Positions 21,925 through 32,646 of a DNA stretch of 64,000 nt are shown here, piece by piece. A program made the position numbers and the translations under genes. Below the pieces are notes generated by a model that searched no databases, was not told where the DNA came from, and saw nothing but the letters and a program-made list of their open reading frames with translations. Where the stretch lies: positions 21,286,734 to 21,350,733 of the forward strand of contig CM064501.1 in assembly GCA_032716605.1 (NCBI GenBank). The letters run 5' to 3'. This DNA comes from Paralithodes platypus (taxonomy: Eukaryota > Arthropoda > Malacostraca > Decapoda > Lithodidae). Within the stretch, counting starts at the first letter, position 1, and each line of letters begins with the position of its first letter.

Positions 21925-21938
21925 GACCTCCCCCCTAG
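21925..21938 (-). other. Polypurine tract of gypsy F
   Basis: Minus strand CTAGGGGGGAGGTC directly abuts the LTR start TGACATAC. This is where plus-strand DNA synthesis would be primed. Confidence 0.75.
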
Positions 21939-21984
21939 AAAAGAGTTTAAGGAGTATAGTACATAATATTAAACATAATACATA

Positions 21985-22235
21985 AACAGATTCACCACCA
22001 GATTGGCAACAGCAAGATTATAGAGGATATAATAAGGATACCACCCAAAGTAGGCAACGTCTCCAGGTACCACATCAGAACATAGCCGGAACGTAGCTGG
22101 AGCGTTATTCGAACTGCAAGGCATCTCACAGCTGAAGGCTTAAAAGCGCACTACTAAAACATGATAATTACCTCGCTACAAGGGAGAGCTAATTGCCAAA
22201 ATCCTCTCATTAAATTAATCTTACTGCTGGATGAG
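21985..22235 (-). pseudogene. Degenerate duplicate of the RT core in the F 3' region
   Basis: This segment between the RNase H stop and the polypurine tract resembles part of the same element's RT (about 22,965-23,255). Shared blocks include ACCACCAGATTGGCA, GTAGCTGGAGCGTT and GCTGAAGGCTT/GCAGAAGGCTT. It has many substitutions and indels and no open frame. It looks like an old internal duplication or a relic of a related RT. Confidence 0.7.
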
Positions 22236-22257
22236 GCCAACCCGGTAAATGTAATCT

Positions 22258-23352
22258 TTAACAGATACGTGATAGGCAATCGGCTAGCACGTTCTGGACC
22301 CCCTTAATATGTTTGACATCCAGGGAGTATTCCTGCAGCAACAAACTCCACCTGGTCAGTCGTTGGTTTTTATTTTGGAACTTATGCAAACATTTTAAGG
22401 GGTGATGGTCAGTATACACAGTGATGGCACCAGAGGCAGATTGCACATAGACAGCAAAGTATTGAAGGGATAAAATTAGTGCTAACAGCTCCTTCTCAAT
22501 CACTGAATAGTTACGTTGAGCAGAATTTAATTTTTTACTGAAATAGCACACAGGATGCAATACTTCACAGTCGTCCTCCTGTAGCAACACTGCACCAACC
22601 CCGGTACTGCTCGCATCCACTGCTAGGGAAAAAGATCTGTTAAAATCAGGAGCTCGGAGTACAGGATAATTAGATAATATATATTTGGTAGCAATAAAGG
22701 CCTCCTCACATTCAGAGGACCACTCAAACTTCACATCTTTACGGAGAAGATCTGTCAGGGGAGCTGTCAACTTTGAAAAATTTAAGATGAAACGCCTATA
22801 ATAACCAATCATGCCTAGGTACCTTTGGATATGTTTCTTAGTGCTAGGAGTTGGGAATTCTAGAATAGACTCTACCTTTGCTTGAGGAGGTGCAACCTGC
22901 CCCTGACCTACCGTATATCCCAGATACTGGACCGTACTCTTTACAAAGGTGCATTTCTTAAGATTAACCACCAGATTGGCATCAGCAAGATTTAAGAACA
23001 GCAATCTAAGTTGGTAAAGATGCTCCTCCCATGACTGTGAAAATATAAGAATATCATCGATGTAGACAACGCACCCAGGTACCCCTTCAGTCACCAAATT
23101 CATGAGGCGCTGGAATGTAGCTGGAGCGTTTTTCAAGCCGTAGGGCATTACGTTACAGCAGAAGGCTTGATTGTTGACTACAAAGCATGATATTTCCCTC
23201 GCTCTAGGGGTGAGAGCTACTTGCCAATATCCCTTCATTAAGTCAATCTTGCTGATATAGGTGGCTGTACCAATCTGGTCAATGCAGTCGTCGGTCCGTG
23301 GCAGTGGGTAGGTATCGTTCTTTGTGACAGCATTGACTTGCCTATAGTCCAT
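22258..23352 (-). CDS. Gypsy F reverse transcriptase and RNase H
   Basis: RT motifs: Asp in SKIDLMKGYWQV (near residue 37), PYGLKNAPATFQRLM, and YIDDILIFSQ (YIDD at 97-100). RNase H motifs: AVDASSTGVGAVL, EKELLAL, YTDHHPL and the final LADCLSR before the stop. The RNase H end is also the end of the polyprotein, unlike standard gypsy elements where integrase follows. The usual block before DGSHRL at the RT start is missing; see the deletion at 23,352-23,380. Confidence 0.9.
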   Translation of the reverse strand: MDYRQVNAVTKNDTYPLPRTDDCIDQIGTATYISKIDLMKGYWQVALTPRAREISCFVVNNQAFCCNVMPYGLKNAPATFQRLMNLVTEGVPGCVVYIDDILIFSQSWEEHLYQLRLLFLNLADANLVVNLKKCTFVKSTVQYLGYTVGQGQVAPPQAKVESILEFPTPSTKKHIQRYLGMIGYYRRFILNFSKLTAPLTDLLRKDVKFEWSSECEEAFIATKYILSNYPVLRAPDFNRSFSLAVDASSTGVGAVLLQEDDCEVLHPVCYFSKKLNSAQRNYSVIEKELLALILSLQYFAVYVQSASGAITVYTDHHPLKCLHKFQNKNQRLTRWSLLLQEYSLDVKHIKGVQNVLADCLSRIC

Positions 23353-23359
23353 ACCTAAC

Positions 23360-24454
23360 CTATGGCTCCCGTCTGGTCAGCTCGTTAGATAACATGAAGT
23401 CAAGCTCGACCTGCAGTATACTCCTGCGTTGTGGCGAGACACGGTAGGGGGATAGTTTAATGGGAGTTGCATCCCCTACGTCGATGTCGTGCACGGCCAA
23501 AGAAGTGAGCCCTGGAGTATCACAGAACACACTGGGAGACTGAGATAAAACAGAGATTAGTTGGTTCGCTTGATCAGAGGGAAGAAGACATAGTTTAGAT
23601 GGTAATTCCCCCCAAGCTACTGAATTATACTGAAAGTTGGATAGGCTACATGAAAAGTCAAAGTCTGCATGGATACCTTCAGGCTCTGGAACAGTCTGTT
23701 GCGGGTCAGTAAGAGAACTGAACACTTTGTCCGCACCAGGCTGCCCACAGGTCCTGACATTCACTGCCACAGTGGGAGAATCTGGAAGAGAGGAATCAGG
23801 GGACCTATGGTAGGGTTTCAACATATTTATATGGAATACTTGCATGGGCTTTCTCCTGTCTGGGGTAGTTACTAGATAATCGGTAATGCTCACCCTCTGA
23901 ATGATCTTATATGGGCCCCTGAACTTGGCAGATAAAGGTTGGCCAAAAAGGGGGAGCAGGACCAAAACCTCAACACCGGGCTGAAACTCCCTCTCACGGG
24001 CTTTTCTGTCATACCATTTCTTCATGGAGCTTTTAGCCACTGTCAAGTTTTGAGCGGCAAACTCACATGAGGATCTCAGCCGGGTTTTGAAATCTGAAAC
24101 ATACTTGAGGAGGTTTTGGTTCCCCTCCTGGCCAACTAGGCTATCCTGCAATAGTTGCAAAGGACCTCTTACCTGGTGACCGAAAACTAGCTCATTAGGG
24201 GAAAAACCCAGGGATTCAGTTGGAACCTCACGAGTAGCAAATAAAAGAAAAGGTACCCCCTTATCCCACTCAACTCCGGTCTCTGTACAATACTTACGTA
24301 ACATTCCCTTTAATGTCTGATGACATCGTTCGAGAACCCCTTGACTCTCTGGGTGGTAGGTGCTAGACTTAACATGCTCGATACCCAACTCCTTCAGGGA
24401 CTGCTGAAAAATGTTAGAGGTAAAATTCAGTTCCTTGATCACTTTGCACCTCAT
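23360..24454 (-). pseudogene. Gypsy F integrase C-terminal half and pre-RT region
   Basis: Continues the integrase core (catalytic Glu in SQGVLERCHQTLKG) through a basic region and a GPY/F-type module (KFRGPYKII, VFHINMLKPYH) into a linker and a typical pre-RT block (SVFCDTPGL, KLSPYRVSPQRR). It ends at DFMLSNELT, then stops. The frame differs from the RT ORF, and conserved residues between DFML and DGSHRL are absent, indicating a small deletion plus frameshift. Confidence 0.85.
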
Positions 24455-25619
24455 GGGGGAAACCCATTCTGGTGAAGAATTTGAGCAGTTCCTTGATGAC
24501 AGTTGGAGCAGAGGTAGTCCTTAAGGGTATAGCCTCTGGGTAGCGAGTTGTCATGTCCATGATAGTTAATAAATAAATGTTACCTTGGGAAGTCTTAGGC
24601 AATGGGCCTACAATGTCCACTACCACCCGAGTAAAAGGATTCTCGAAAACGGGCAAGGGCACCAGAGGATGTACAGGCACCTTCTGATTGGGTTTTCCTG
24701 TCATCTGGCAAGTGTGACACACTCTACAAAACTCCACTACATCTGCACGCATTCCTGGCCAGTAAAAGTGGGCTCTGATTCTGTCTAGAGTTTTTCTCAC
24801 ACCTAGGTGTCCTGCCAATGGTATACAATGTGCCATTTCCAAGATATCTCTACGACAAGGTTTGGGGACTACTACTTGATGGACGTCCCAGGCCCCGTCA
24901 TCGATTGGCCTGTGTGGCGGTCTCCATCTACGCCACAATACTCCTCCTTTGAGGTAGAAACATTCACCACCCTCCTTCTCACATTCCTCTTCACTCACGG
25001 CCCTGGCAGCTAACTCCTTGCATTCACTATCATCTCTCTGTAGCTCTACCAGGCCACTAGGACGATTTGGAGGGGTTTCATGGTCATCGTTAGGGTTAAG
25101 ATGAGCCATAAAGGTGTCAGAAAAATCCACCTCAGTCACATCATCAGGCACAGTTGGAGTGTCATTCACACTCTCATCATCCCTTTCATCAACTCTTACA
25201 TTCGGTACATTTCGGTCTGAGGGAACTGCTACTTGAGACATTGAACGTGTGACAGCACACACAGGGAAAACTGTTGGCATCTCCTTTTCGAGCTCACCGG
25301 TTAGTGGCTCGTTAACAGGGGAAAGTGACAAAATGGGGTCTGGTCGGACCTTCTCACCTGCTACATCATTCCCCAAAAGGAGTGTTACCCCAGGCACAGG
25401 GATATCTTGGGACCTACACAAAGCTATGGTGGCCTCACCCTGTAGTAACTCACATTCAATTTCGCCTTTTACCAAGTGTGCATAAAATTGGCCTCCAGCA
25501 CCTCTCATTACAACTGGTTCGCCAGGTGGGCACTCAGTGTAAGGATTCACCATGAGGGTGCTAGTAGAACCGGTGTCTCTCAGAATTTTTACCTCATGCA
25601 TACAACCATTTAATCTCAC
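24414..25619 (-). pseudogene. Gypsy F protease and integrase N-terminal half
   Basis: Protease motif LRDTGSTSTL near the start. Integrase zinc region: AHCIPLAGHLG and CRVCHTCQMTGK. Core: Asp in VVVDIVGPLP (near residue 335) and Asp in QSDQGTEF (near 394). The frame stops right after TEF because of one extra T near 24,424; the remaining Glu lies in the next ORF. The frame is the same as gag, separated only by the gag stop. Confidence 0.85.
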
Positions 25620-25643
25620 GTTGCGAGATGAAATAAAGGGACG

Positions 25644-27080
25644 TTAACTGTCCTGCACTGATGGTGAAATTATTATTGGCTTAACCCTAGTGGGTTGCAC
25701 CACGCATGCTATTACACCCCTGGCTAGATGGTTTATGTTAGCTTTTAGGTACTCCTTCTGTCGGGAGTCCTGTATTAAAGTAACTTTTGGTGCTAGGTAC
25801 TCCTTCTGTCGGGAGTCCTGCATTAAGGGAACATATGGAGTTTGAGATACGGCGGCAACTGTCTGCCCCGATCTCTCTGTTCTCTCCTTGGCCCAGCACT
25901 GATAAGCTAGGTGGCCTCTCTTGCCACAAAAAGTACATACTTTAGGGGATACGGGAACGTTCCCTCTTTGAGCATTACTATTACTTTGGGGCCCACCTCT
26001 GTTACCATTGCCCTGAGTCGCATTTTTAGTTGGGGGAACAATTCTATTTTGGCTAGCTAGGGAAGACGTTATAGGCTTGTGACTGGGTCTGTCAGATTTG
26101 GGATTGGGATACTTAAAATTAGAACTAGAACTATCGTAGGGCTTCTTTCCACGAAATTTGTTGTTGAGCACGTATGTGTCAGCCATGTCAGCGGCATCGG
26201 CAAGACAATCTACCTTTTTCCCCTTTAAATGATAGGATACAGAAGAATCAATTTTCCATAGGACATTTTCTAACAGGACCAACTCCTTCAGATCGTTGTA
26301 GCTTGTGACTTTCTTACTCTTGACCCAATGATTGAAAGTTTTAGTCATGGTCCTGGCAAATACCTTATGGGTTTCTTCTACTTTCTTCTGGTTTTTACGG
26401 AAAGATTGACTGTAAGCCTCAGGCTGCAATTGAAAGGTTTTTAGGATAGCTTCTTTGAGATTGTCATAATCCTGCCTAACCTCTGCTACTTCTGACAAAT
26501 ACGTGGCTCGAGCCTGCCCTGTCAAAACGGTTTGTAACATAAAAGGCCATTGATCTCTTGTCCACTTCATACCTCCAGCAACTTCCTCAAACAAAACAAA
26601 GAAATCCTGCACATTATCCTCAGTGAAAGGTGGAATGACACTAGTCATAGTCAATCCCAGAGGGGGAGCAATTAAGGGAGCATTTGTATTGACATTTAGT
26701 TGAGCCGTACGATATTGATATTCACATTGTTCGGTCATTGCTCTGGCTTTTATGCTGGCTAGTTCTAAGTCAGTATTTGCTTTTATTCTGGCTAGTTCTA
26801 ATATTTGATCACCGGTCAAACCAAGTGGCAATTGTTCATCAAGTTGGCTAGGTTTACTCGGGATCCCACCAACTGCTCCGTCACCCTCCCCGCCTTCTAC
26901 AGGGAACAGGTGGGTTTTTATGGTCTGAGCCACCTCTACTTTGGACATGTTTGAGACAGTTAACTGGAGATGCGAGGCAAACACTTTCAGTTCGGATTTT
27001 GACAGACAGTCAATATCAGGGGCTGTGGGTTCTGATTCTATGAAAACTCGAGCATCTTCGTCATTAATTAGATCAGGCAT
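25644..27080 (-). CDS. Gypsy F Gag with CCHC zinc knuckle
   Basis: 478 residues from a true ATG at 27,080. A helical, charged N-terminal part (LELARIKANTDLELASIKAR) is followed by a capsid-like region (FFVLFEEVAGGMKWTRDQWP) and a CCHC knuckle CTFCGKRGHLAYQC, as expected for nucleocapsid binding to RNA. The C-terminus carries a direct repeat of QDSRQKEYL. A TAA ends it and the same frame continues 24 bases later into protease, so pol could be reached by stop read-through, or the stop may be a mutation. Confidence 0.88.
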   Translation of the reverse strand: MPDLINDEDARVFIESEPTAPDIDCLSKSELKVFASHLQLTVSNMSKVEVAQTIKTHLFPVEGGEGDGAVGGIPSKPSQLDEQLPLGLTGDQILELARIKANTDLELASIKARAMTEQCEYQYRTAQLNVNTNAPLIAPPLGLTMTSVIPPFTEDNVQDFFVLFEEVAGGMKWTRDQWPFMLQTVLTGQARATYLSEVAEVRQDYDNLKEAILKTFQLQPEAYSQSFRKNQKKVEETHKVFARTMTKTFNHWVKSKKVTSYNDLKELVLLENVLWKIDSSVSYHLKGKKVDCLADAADMADTYVLNNKFRGKKPYDSSSSNFKYPNPKSDRPSHKPITSSLASQNRIVPPTKNATQGNGNRGGPQSNSNAQRGNVPVSPKVCTFCGKRGHLAYQCWAKERTERSGQTVAAVSQTPYVPLMQDSRQKEYLAPKVTLIQDSRQKEYLKANINHLARGVIACVVQPTRVKPIIISPSVQDS

Positions 27081-28091
27081 GATTAATATTTGTTTTTTAA
27101 GTAGTGAAACGGTAATGAAACTGAGTGAAACTGTATGAAACGAATCCTGGCAAGGTCGCCACTCTTCTATTACGTATCTTGATCCTCAAGTGGTTAACTT
27201 GATGAATCTAGATAGCACAGAGATATATATTAAGGTATCAGTCAGCTGAAGGCAAAACAAAAGTAAAATCTAATAAAATGATTTCCTGTTGTTGCTTCCT
27301 TTCCTTTTGGATCTTAGGACTTGGTATCCTTTATTGACTGATACTCTTTAATTATGAACAAATACTGAAACTAATTAAAGTCATGTAGTATTTATAAAGA
27401 ATTATTATTTAACCGAAGCTTAGTAGGCTATGGTTATGAACCGAATAAGTTATATCTAAAGAAGGACTATTAATTCTATAAAAAGTCTTGAAAGATAAAT
27501 ATTTAGGTAAGAATATTTCTGTCTCTTTCCCTATTTTGAAATGAATAAATAGTTTTCTTATATGTCCTTTTAGATATATTTAATGTAATTATTCTTGGTT
27601 CCTGTCTTACGTTAATAGTATTATATTATTATTATCATCAGGATTAATATCAAAGTCACATAAAAAGTTAGATATATATTTAATAATTAGAAATATGTAT
27701 TTCTTAACCACGTAACATTGAGGTTTGATTTACGAGTAAATTAAGTTACAGGATCGCTTCATAGATTCGATTCAGGTCTCACTCAAATAATATGAAAAGC
27801 AAAAATAATATTTTTGAAGCTAAAAGAATTTTCTTCAGCTTAGGAAATCACTAGAAGTAACATTAAAACAGCCATGTTAGTCTAAGGCGATATTACTAAT
27901 AAGAGACAATAGTATCACCGTACTAAGCACCGTTAAGCAATGTAAGCTTAAATAAAAGAAAATGAAAGAACTCGTAAGTATTAATATAAAACAATAGTAT
28001 TACTTTCATCATAACCCAATTACTTAAAGAGTTGCTTTAGTCCACAAGTTAGTCAACTAAAATAGTTAAGTACATAATAGTAGCGTTAACG
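27081..28091 (-). other. Gypsy F 5' leader
   Basis: About 1 kb of AT-rich sequence between the 5' LTR and the gag ATG. No ORF and no primer-binding site matching a tRNA that I can name; the first bases after the LTR read CGTTAACGCTAC on the minus strand. Confidence 0.6.
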
Positions 28092-28609
28092 TTAATTCCC
28101 AATCACATATCTCACTAACCAACATAACGTAAGTGTTTACACCGAACACACTTAACACACACTTATATAATCTGACTGACAGTCACAATCCCATTATAAT
28201 ACTTCACCCCGTCTTCCTCCAGCTGCAAGTTCACCTTCCCCAACTCCAAATGAGACTGATTTGAATGCCCACTACTCGGGTCTTATATACTAAACAATGA
28301 TGGTGTAGGAACGAATCAGGAGGCGAGTGATGGTGCGCGCCCCTATCATAGCTCCTCGAGTTGCATAGCAGGTGCGTGGTCCAATGGGGGCTCCTGGCGT
28401 CGATCATACGTCATAGCGTCGGGTCATCGAAGTAGTTTGCAGGGTCCCCTATGACGCACGCAGGTGTGAAGGCTTGTTTGCTGGTGTGAGGACGAGCTGG
28501 TTTCCCACTCGCTGGTTCGCTCGCTAGTCTGCTTCGCCGCTTGGATAGTTTGACACTCCTTCAACTCTAATTCTAACTCTTAAATTAACATACAGGGCTC
28601 CGTATGTCA
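28092..28609 (-). repeat. 5' LTR of gypsy F
   Basis: Same length (518 bp) and ends as the 3' LTR. Contains two GACGC-type inverted motifs around TCATACGTCATAGCGTCG. Abuts an AT microsatellite at 28,611. Confidence 0.9.
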
Positions 28610-28610
28610 G

Positions 28611-28622
28611 AATATATATACC

Positions 28623-28669
<47 letters not shown>

Positions 28670-28690
28670 AGATAGATAGATAGATAGATA
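28611..28690. repeat. (AT)n and (GATA)n microsatellite
   Basis: About 50 bases of alternating TA followed by six GATA units, between the gypsy F LTR and a LINE. Confidence 0.9.
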
Positions 28691-28699
28691 GTAAGAAAC

Positions 28700-29672
28700 T
28701 TTGGAAAACATAGAGACCCTTCCTTCCTCTTATTTTGGGATTTGGGAAATCTTGTTGGGTATATGCCGTTTATTGTAGATATGAGGGCTGGTATTGTAAT
28801 TGACACGTACATGGCAATCTCCGAAATATGGCTTGATCCCACTATAGCACTTGGTAGCCTATTCCACATATCTACAACTCTGTTACCAAATCAATATATG
28901 CCTATATCTTTTCTGAAACGAAATTTATCTAATTTGAAACAATTTGTTCGAGTTATTTCGCTATCACTGAGCTTCAGTAAATCTTTCGTGTCCCCTTTAT
29001 TAATCCCACTAACCCACTTGAACACCTCTATCATATCCCCTCTAACTCTGCGTCTCTCAAACGAATGTAAGCCTAATTTCTTCAAGGTTTCTTCATAATT
29101 TTGGAAAATGTATAATATTATGGATCATGTTTGTCATTCTACGTTGTACTCTCTCCAAGGAATCTATGTCCATTCTGTAATAAGGACATCAAAACTTAAC
29201 AGCATAATCCATATGTGATCTCACTAATGACAAGAAAAGTTTTAAGATAGCATCAGAAGTTCTGTTACTCACACTCGTAGAGATGAACCCGAGAATCCTG
29301 TTTGCCTTGTTACGAACGCTAGCCTAATCATTGCTAACAAACACACCTAGAACTTTCTCACAGTTTGAGTTTTCTAATTCCATATTAGCAAATGTATATA
29401 TTATTCATCTTCTGTATCTTTAATACCTTGCATTTGTCTATGTTAAAATTCATCTGCCAATTTACTGACCATTCGTGTAAGGTATCTAGATCCCTTTGGA
29501 GGCACTCTGTCACTATCTGAATCTATTGTTCTCCCCATTTTGGTATCGTCTGCGAATTTATTTATCCTACTAGTTATACCTAAATCAAGGTCATTTATGT
29601 ATATAACAAACAACAAAGGACCTAATGCAGATCACTGGGGGACACCACTTTTGACTGCTCCCAAAATTAGAT
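28700..29672 (-). mobile_element. CR1-like LINE fragment with RT core
   Basis: Minus strand encodes, in broken frames, LGPLLFVIYINDLDLG and KFADDTKMG (RT with the FADD motif at about 29,541-29,558), then LERVQRR-type and MIEVFKWVSGINKGD sequences typical of the C-terminus of jockey/CR1-type RT, and NRLPSAIVGS. Several frameshifts and stops make it a fossil. The 5' part is missing. Confidence 0.8.
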
Positions 29673-29682
29673 ACATTTAGTT

Positions 29683-29770
29683 TCAGAAAATATATATGCA
29701 AATATTGGTTTGGTAACAGAGTTGTAGATGGTGGAATAGGCTACCAAGTGATATAGTGGGATCAAGAACT
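29683..29770 (+). mobile_element. Small LINE 3' piece, opposite strand
   Basis: Plus strand resembles the end of the same LINE (FRK, WFGNRVVDGWNRLPS-like, frameshifted) followed by GGGATCAAGAACTATA. It lies head-to-head with the fragment at 28,700-29,672. Confidence 0.6.
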
Positions 29771-30221
<451 letters not shown>

Positions 30222-30300
30222 TCTCTCTCTGTTTAGCTTCAATATGAATACAACACGCAACCATGTCTGGAAGTTAGAATTGAAAAGGTTCAGCACTATA

Positions 30301-30507
30301 GGTAGCACGAGCGAACTTGACAATAATCTTGATCCCTGACCTCTTTGTAACTTAAAATGCCTGGATCAAGCTGGCTGTAAATATCCACAACTATTACTTG
30401 GTGGACTCTTCCCAAATTATAGAAAAGTCAGCCTGATTGCTTTCATATTATTCTGAGTTACAAGAAGTTAAGGGGTCAAGATTATTGTCAAGTTCGTTGG
30501 CGCTACC
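30301..30507. mobile_element. 207-bp foldback MITE
   Basis: The two ends form an inverted repeat of about 50 bp: GGTAGCACGAGCGAACTTGA at the left and GGTAGCGCCAACGAACTTGA read inward from the right, both continuing CAATAATCTTGA. TATA lies on both sides (30,297-30,300 and 30,508-30,511) as a likely target duplication. Too short for a transposase. Confidence 0.75.
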
Positions 30508-30529
30508 TATATTATTTGTGGAAAGTTTA

Positions 30530-30704
30530 TTTATATGGAATTAGAAAACTCAGACTGTGGGGAAGATCTAGGTGTGTTTGTTAGCAATGATTTGAAACCT
30601 AGAAAACAGTGCATTAGGCTAGCGTTCGTAACAAGGCAAACAGGATTTTGGGGGGTTCATCTCTAGGAGTTTGAGTAACAGAACTTCTGATGTTATCTTA
30701 AAAC

Positions 30705-30709
<5 letters not shown>
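30530..30709 (+). mobile_element. LINE fragment, part 1 (host of SINE R1)
   Basis: Plus strand encodes DLGVFVSNDLKPRKQC and then a frameshifted region ending before the SINE poly(T). The sequence continues after the SINE at 31,272 (TTGTCATTAGTGGGACC), matching the uninterrupted LINE near 29,220-29,260 on the minus strand. Confidence 0.75.
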
Positions 30710-30736
<27 letters not shown>

Positions 30737-31271
30737 ATATATTCCAACACACTTCCTCTCGGGCATAGGCTGAGAGCCTTAACATTCACCGCTTTACAAT
30801 GAACAGTGAAGCCCGTGAGGTCTTGTTCCAGTCTAGGGAGTGAGACATGTGAAGCACGTAGAGTACAACGAGCACCTGCCATCTTGCCTTCACATGAGGC
30901 ACGGTGCTCACTCATGGCCCGAAACGACCCCATCTCTGAAGCCATCTCGTTCCCGTGCTTCACTGTCTCACCCCCTACACTCAGACTCTCACACTTACAC
31001 ACACACACAACGCCACCTGTTGAGCAGATAACTCACCAGGCATTGCACCCCTATAGCATATTTTGAATATGGGAATATTCATACAGTGCTATTTAATCAG
31101 AGAACAATGAGGGTATTGTATTGACGTTTCGGTGGGCTTGTGGTAATTCACTGATACTAGGTACAGCACAAATTCCATCCCAATAATATCTTCCCATTGA
31201 TACATCGGGATTTGAACCCGGGACCTTTGGATTACCAGGCCAGTGGCAAGACCACTCCACCACACCTCCCC
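30710..31271 (-). mobile_element. tRNA-derived SINE R1, full length
   Basis: About 560 bp on the minus strand. The 5' head has an A box TGGTGGAGTGG and a B box GGTTCAAATCC as in RNA polymerase III promoters; the loop CTGGTAA suggests a threonine (GGT) tRNA origin. The 3' tail is the T run at 30,710-30,736 on the plus strand. A body of about 490 bp follows the head. A second copy, split by DIRS D, is at 52,081-52,378 plus 61,083-61,236. Non-coding. Confidence 0.85.
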
Positions 31272-31612
31272 TTGTCATTAGTGGGACCCCATATGGATTA
31301 TGCTGTTCAATTTTGGTGTCCTTATTACGGAATGGTCATAGATTCCTTGGAGAGAGTACAACGTAGAATGAAAAAAATTATCCATAATATTAGAAATCTT
31401 CCATAGGAAGAAAGGTTGAAGAAAGTAGGCTTACATTCGTTAGAGAAACGCAGAGTTAGAGAGGATATGATAGAGGTGTTCAAATGGGTTAGTGGGATTA
31501 ATAAAGGGGACATGAAAGATGTACTAAAGCTCAGTGATAGCAAAGAACTAGAACAATTGGTTTCAAATTAGATGAATTTCGTTTCAGAAAAGATATAGGC
31601 AAATATTTGTTA
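31272..31612 (+). mobile_element. LINE fragment, part 2 (RT C-terminus)
   Basis: Plus strand encodes HMDYAVQFWCPYYGM, SLERVQRRMKKIIHNIRNLP, then EERLKK, RRVREDMIEVFKWVSGINKG and FKLDEFRFRKDIGKY in broken frames. Typical C-terminal domain of a CR1/jockey-type RT polyprotein. Confidence 0.8.
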
Positions 31613-32154
31613 TGCTCTTTTTGCATTTAAATACTCATTAATCTTTACATCCATGTACATTTTCAAATTATCATGGTCCGACTTGGTTATTTTTCTGACC
31701 TGTTAACAAGCAATAAGAGTGAGAAGTTCGAGTACACAATGCGCCTTTATGATATATTGTGTTTGTCTTCCAAATAACATAGATCTGTAGTATATAAAAG
31801 ACAAATATTATGTGATAGTTTATCTGCTGTATACTGTATATCGTATATATTTATTTGATTTAAAATGGATGTTGATGATCACAAGTTAAATAATAGGAGC
31901 AAATAACTATGAAAGAAGCAGAAATTCCAGCTTAGAGAGTATAACAATTGAAATATAGATCAATGTTAATTGATTAACTCAATCGATTAATTTATAAAAT
32001 TAACTTAACTAGTTAATTTCCCAAATTCGAGTTAACTTAACTTAGTTGACAAGACACCCAAATTAACTTAACTTATCTAGTTGAGTGATTCGACCCAACT
32101 CTGATATATACAGTATATACTGTATATAAAATAGGTGTAGGCCTATGTGTCAAA
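31613..32154. other. AT-rich stretch without recognised genes
   Basis: I see no coding sequence. Degenerate TTAACTTAACT and TTAATTT repeats occur at about 31,960-32,095. Confidence 0.5.
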
Positions 32155-32646
32155 GTACATAAGAACATATCAAATTGGATTCTGCATAAAGCCGATTGGT
32201 CCACAAAAGGCAGATCCCTCTCACACCCAACACTAATTGTAATGCCTAATTATAGGCCCAACTCACTAACACCATGAGGACCGACCTCACCAAAACGATC
32301 AGAGGTCAACATAAGAAAAAAGTAGGGTCTGCAGAGCGTTGATTCGCCCAAACCCGGCAGATCCCCCTCACACCCAACCCATCTCGTCCATATGTCTATC
32401 TAAATTGATCTTAAAGCTCCCTATCGTTCTTGATCCCACTATAGCACTTGGCAGCCTATTCCACCTACCCACAACTCTGTTACCAAACCAATATTTGCCT
32501 ATATCTTTCTTGAAACGAAATGTATCTAATTTGAAACCATTTGTACGAGCTCTTTCGCTATCACTGAGCTTTAGTACATTTTTCATGTCCCCTTTATTAA
32601 TCCCACTAACCCACTTGAATACCTCTATCATGTCCCCTCTAACTCT
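32155..32646 (-). mobile_element. LINE fragment, 3' part, interrupted by transposon G
   Basis: Minus strand encodes MIEVFKWVSGINKGD, LDTFRFKKDIGKYWF and WNRLPSAIVGSRTIGSFK, then a 3' untranslated region ending near CATAAGAACAT (32,158-32,168), the tail seen in CR1-type elements. Transposon G splits it at 32,646/32,647; the rest is at 36,451-36,762. Confidence 0.8.

Larger units (their letters stand above)
21407..28609 (-). mobile_element. Ty3/gypsy element F, Gmr1-like domain order
   Basis: Complete minus-strand LTR retrotransposon of 7,203 bp bounded by two 518-bp LTRs. The coding order is gag, protease, integrase, RT, RNase H: integrase lies upstream of RT, as in Ty1/copia and in the Gmr1-like branch of Ty3/gypsy. 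A polypurine tract abuts the 3' LTR. The LTRs differ at about 7 positions by my reading, so it inserted recently. It is nevertheless broken by a one-base insertion in integrase and a small deletion at the start of RT. Confidence 0.9.

Noticed and set aside
31093..31278. 61-residue minus ORF over the SINE head
   Set aside because: It is the translated SINE R1, a pol III transcript, not a protein gene.
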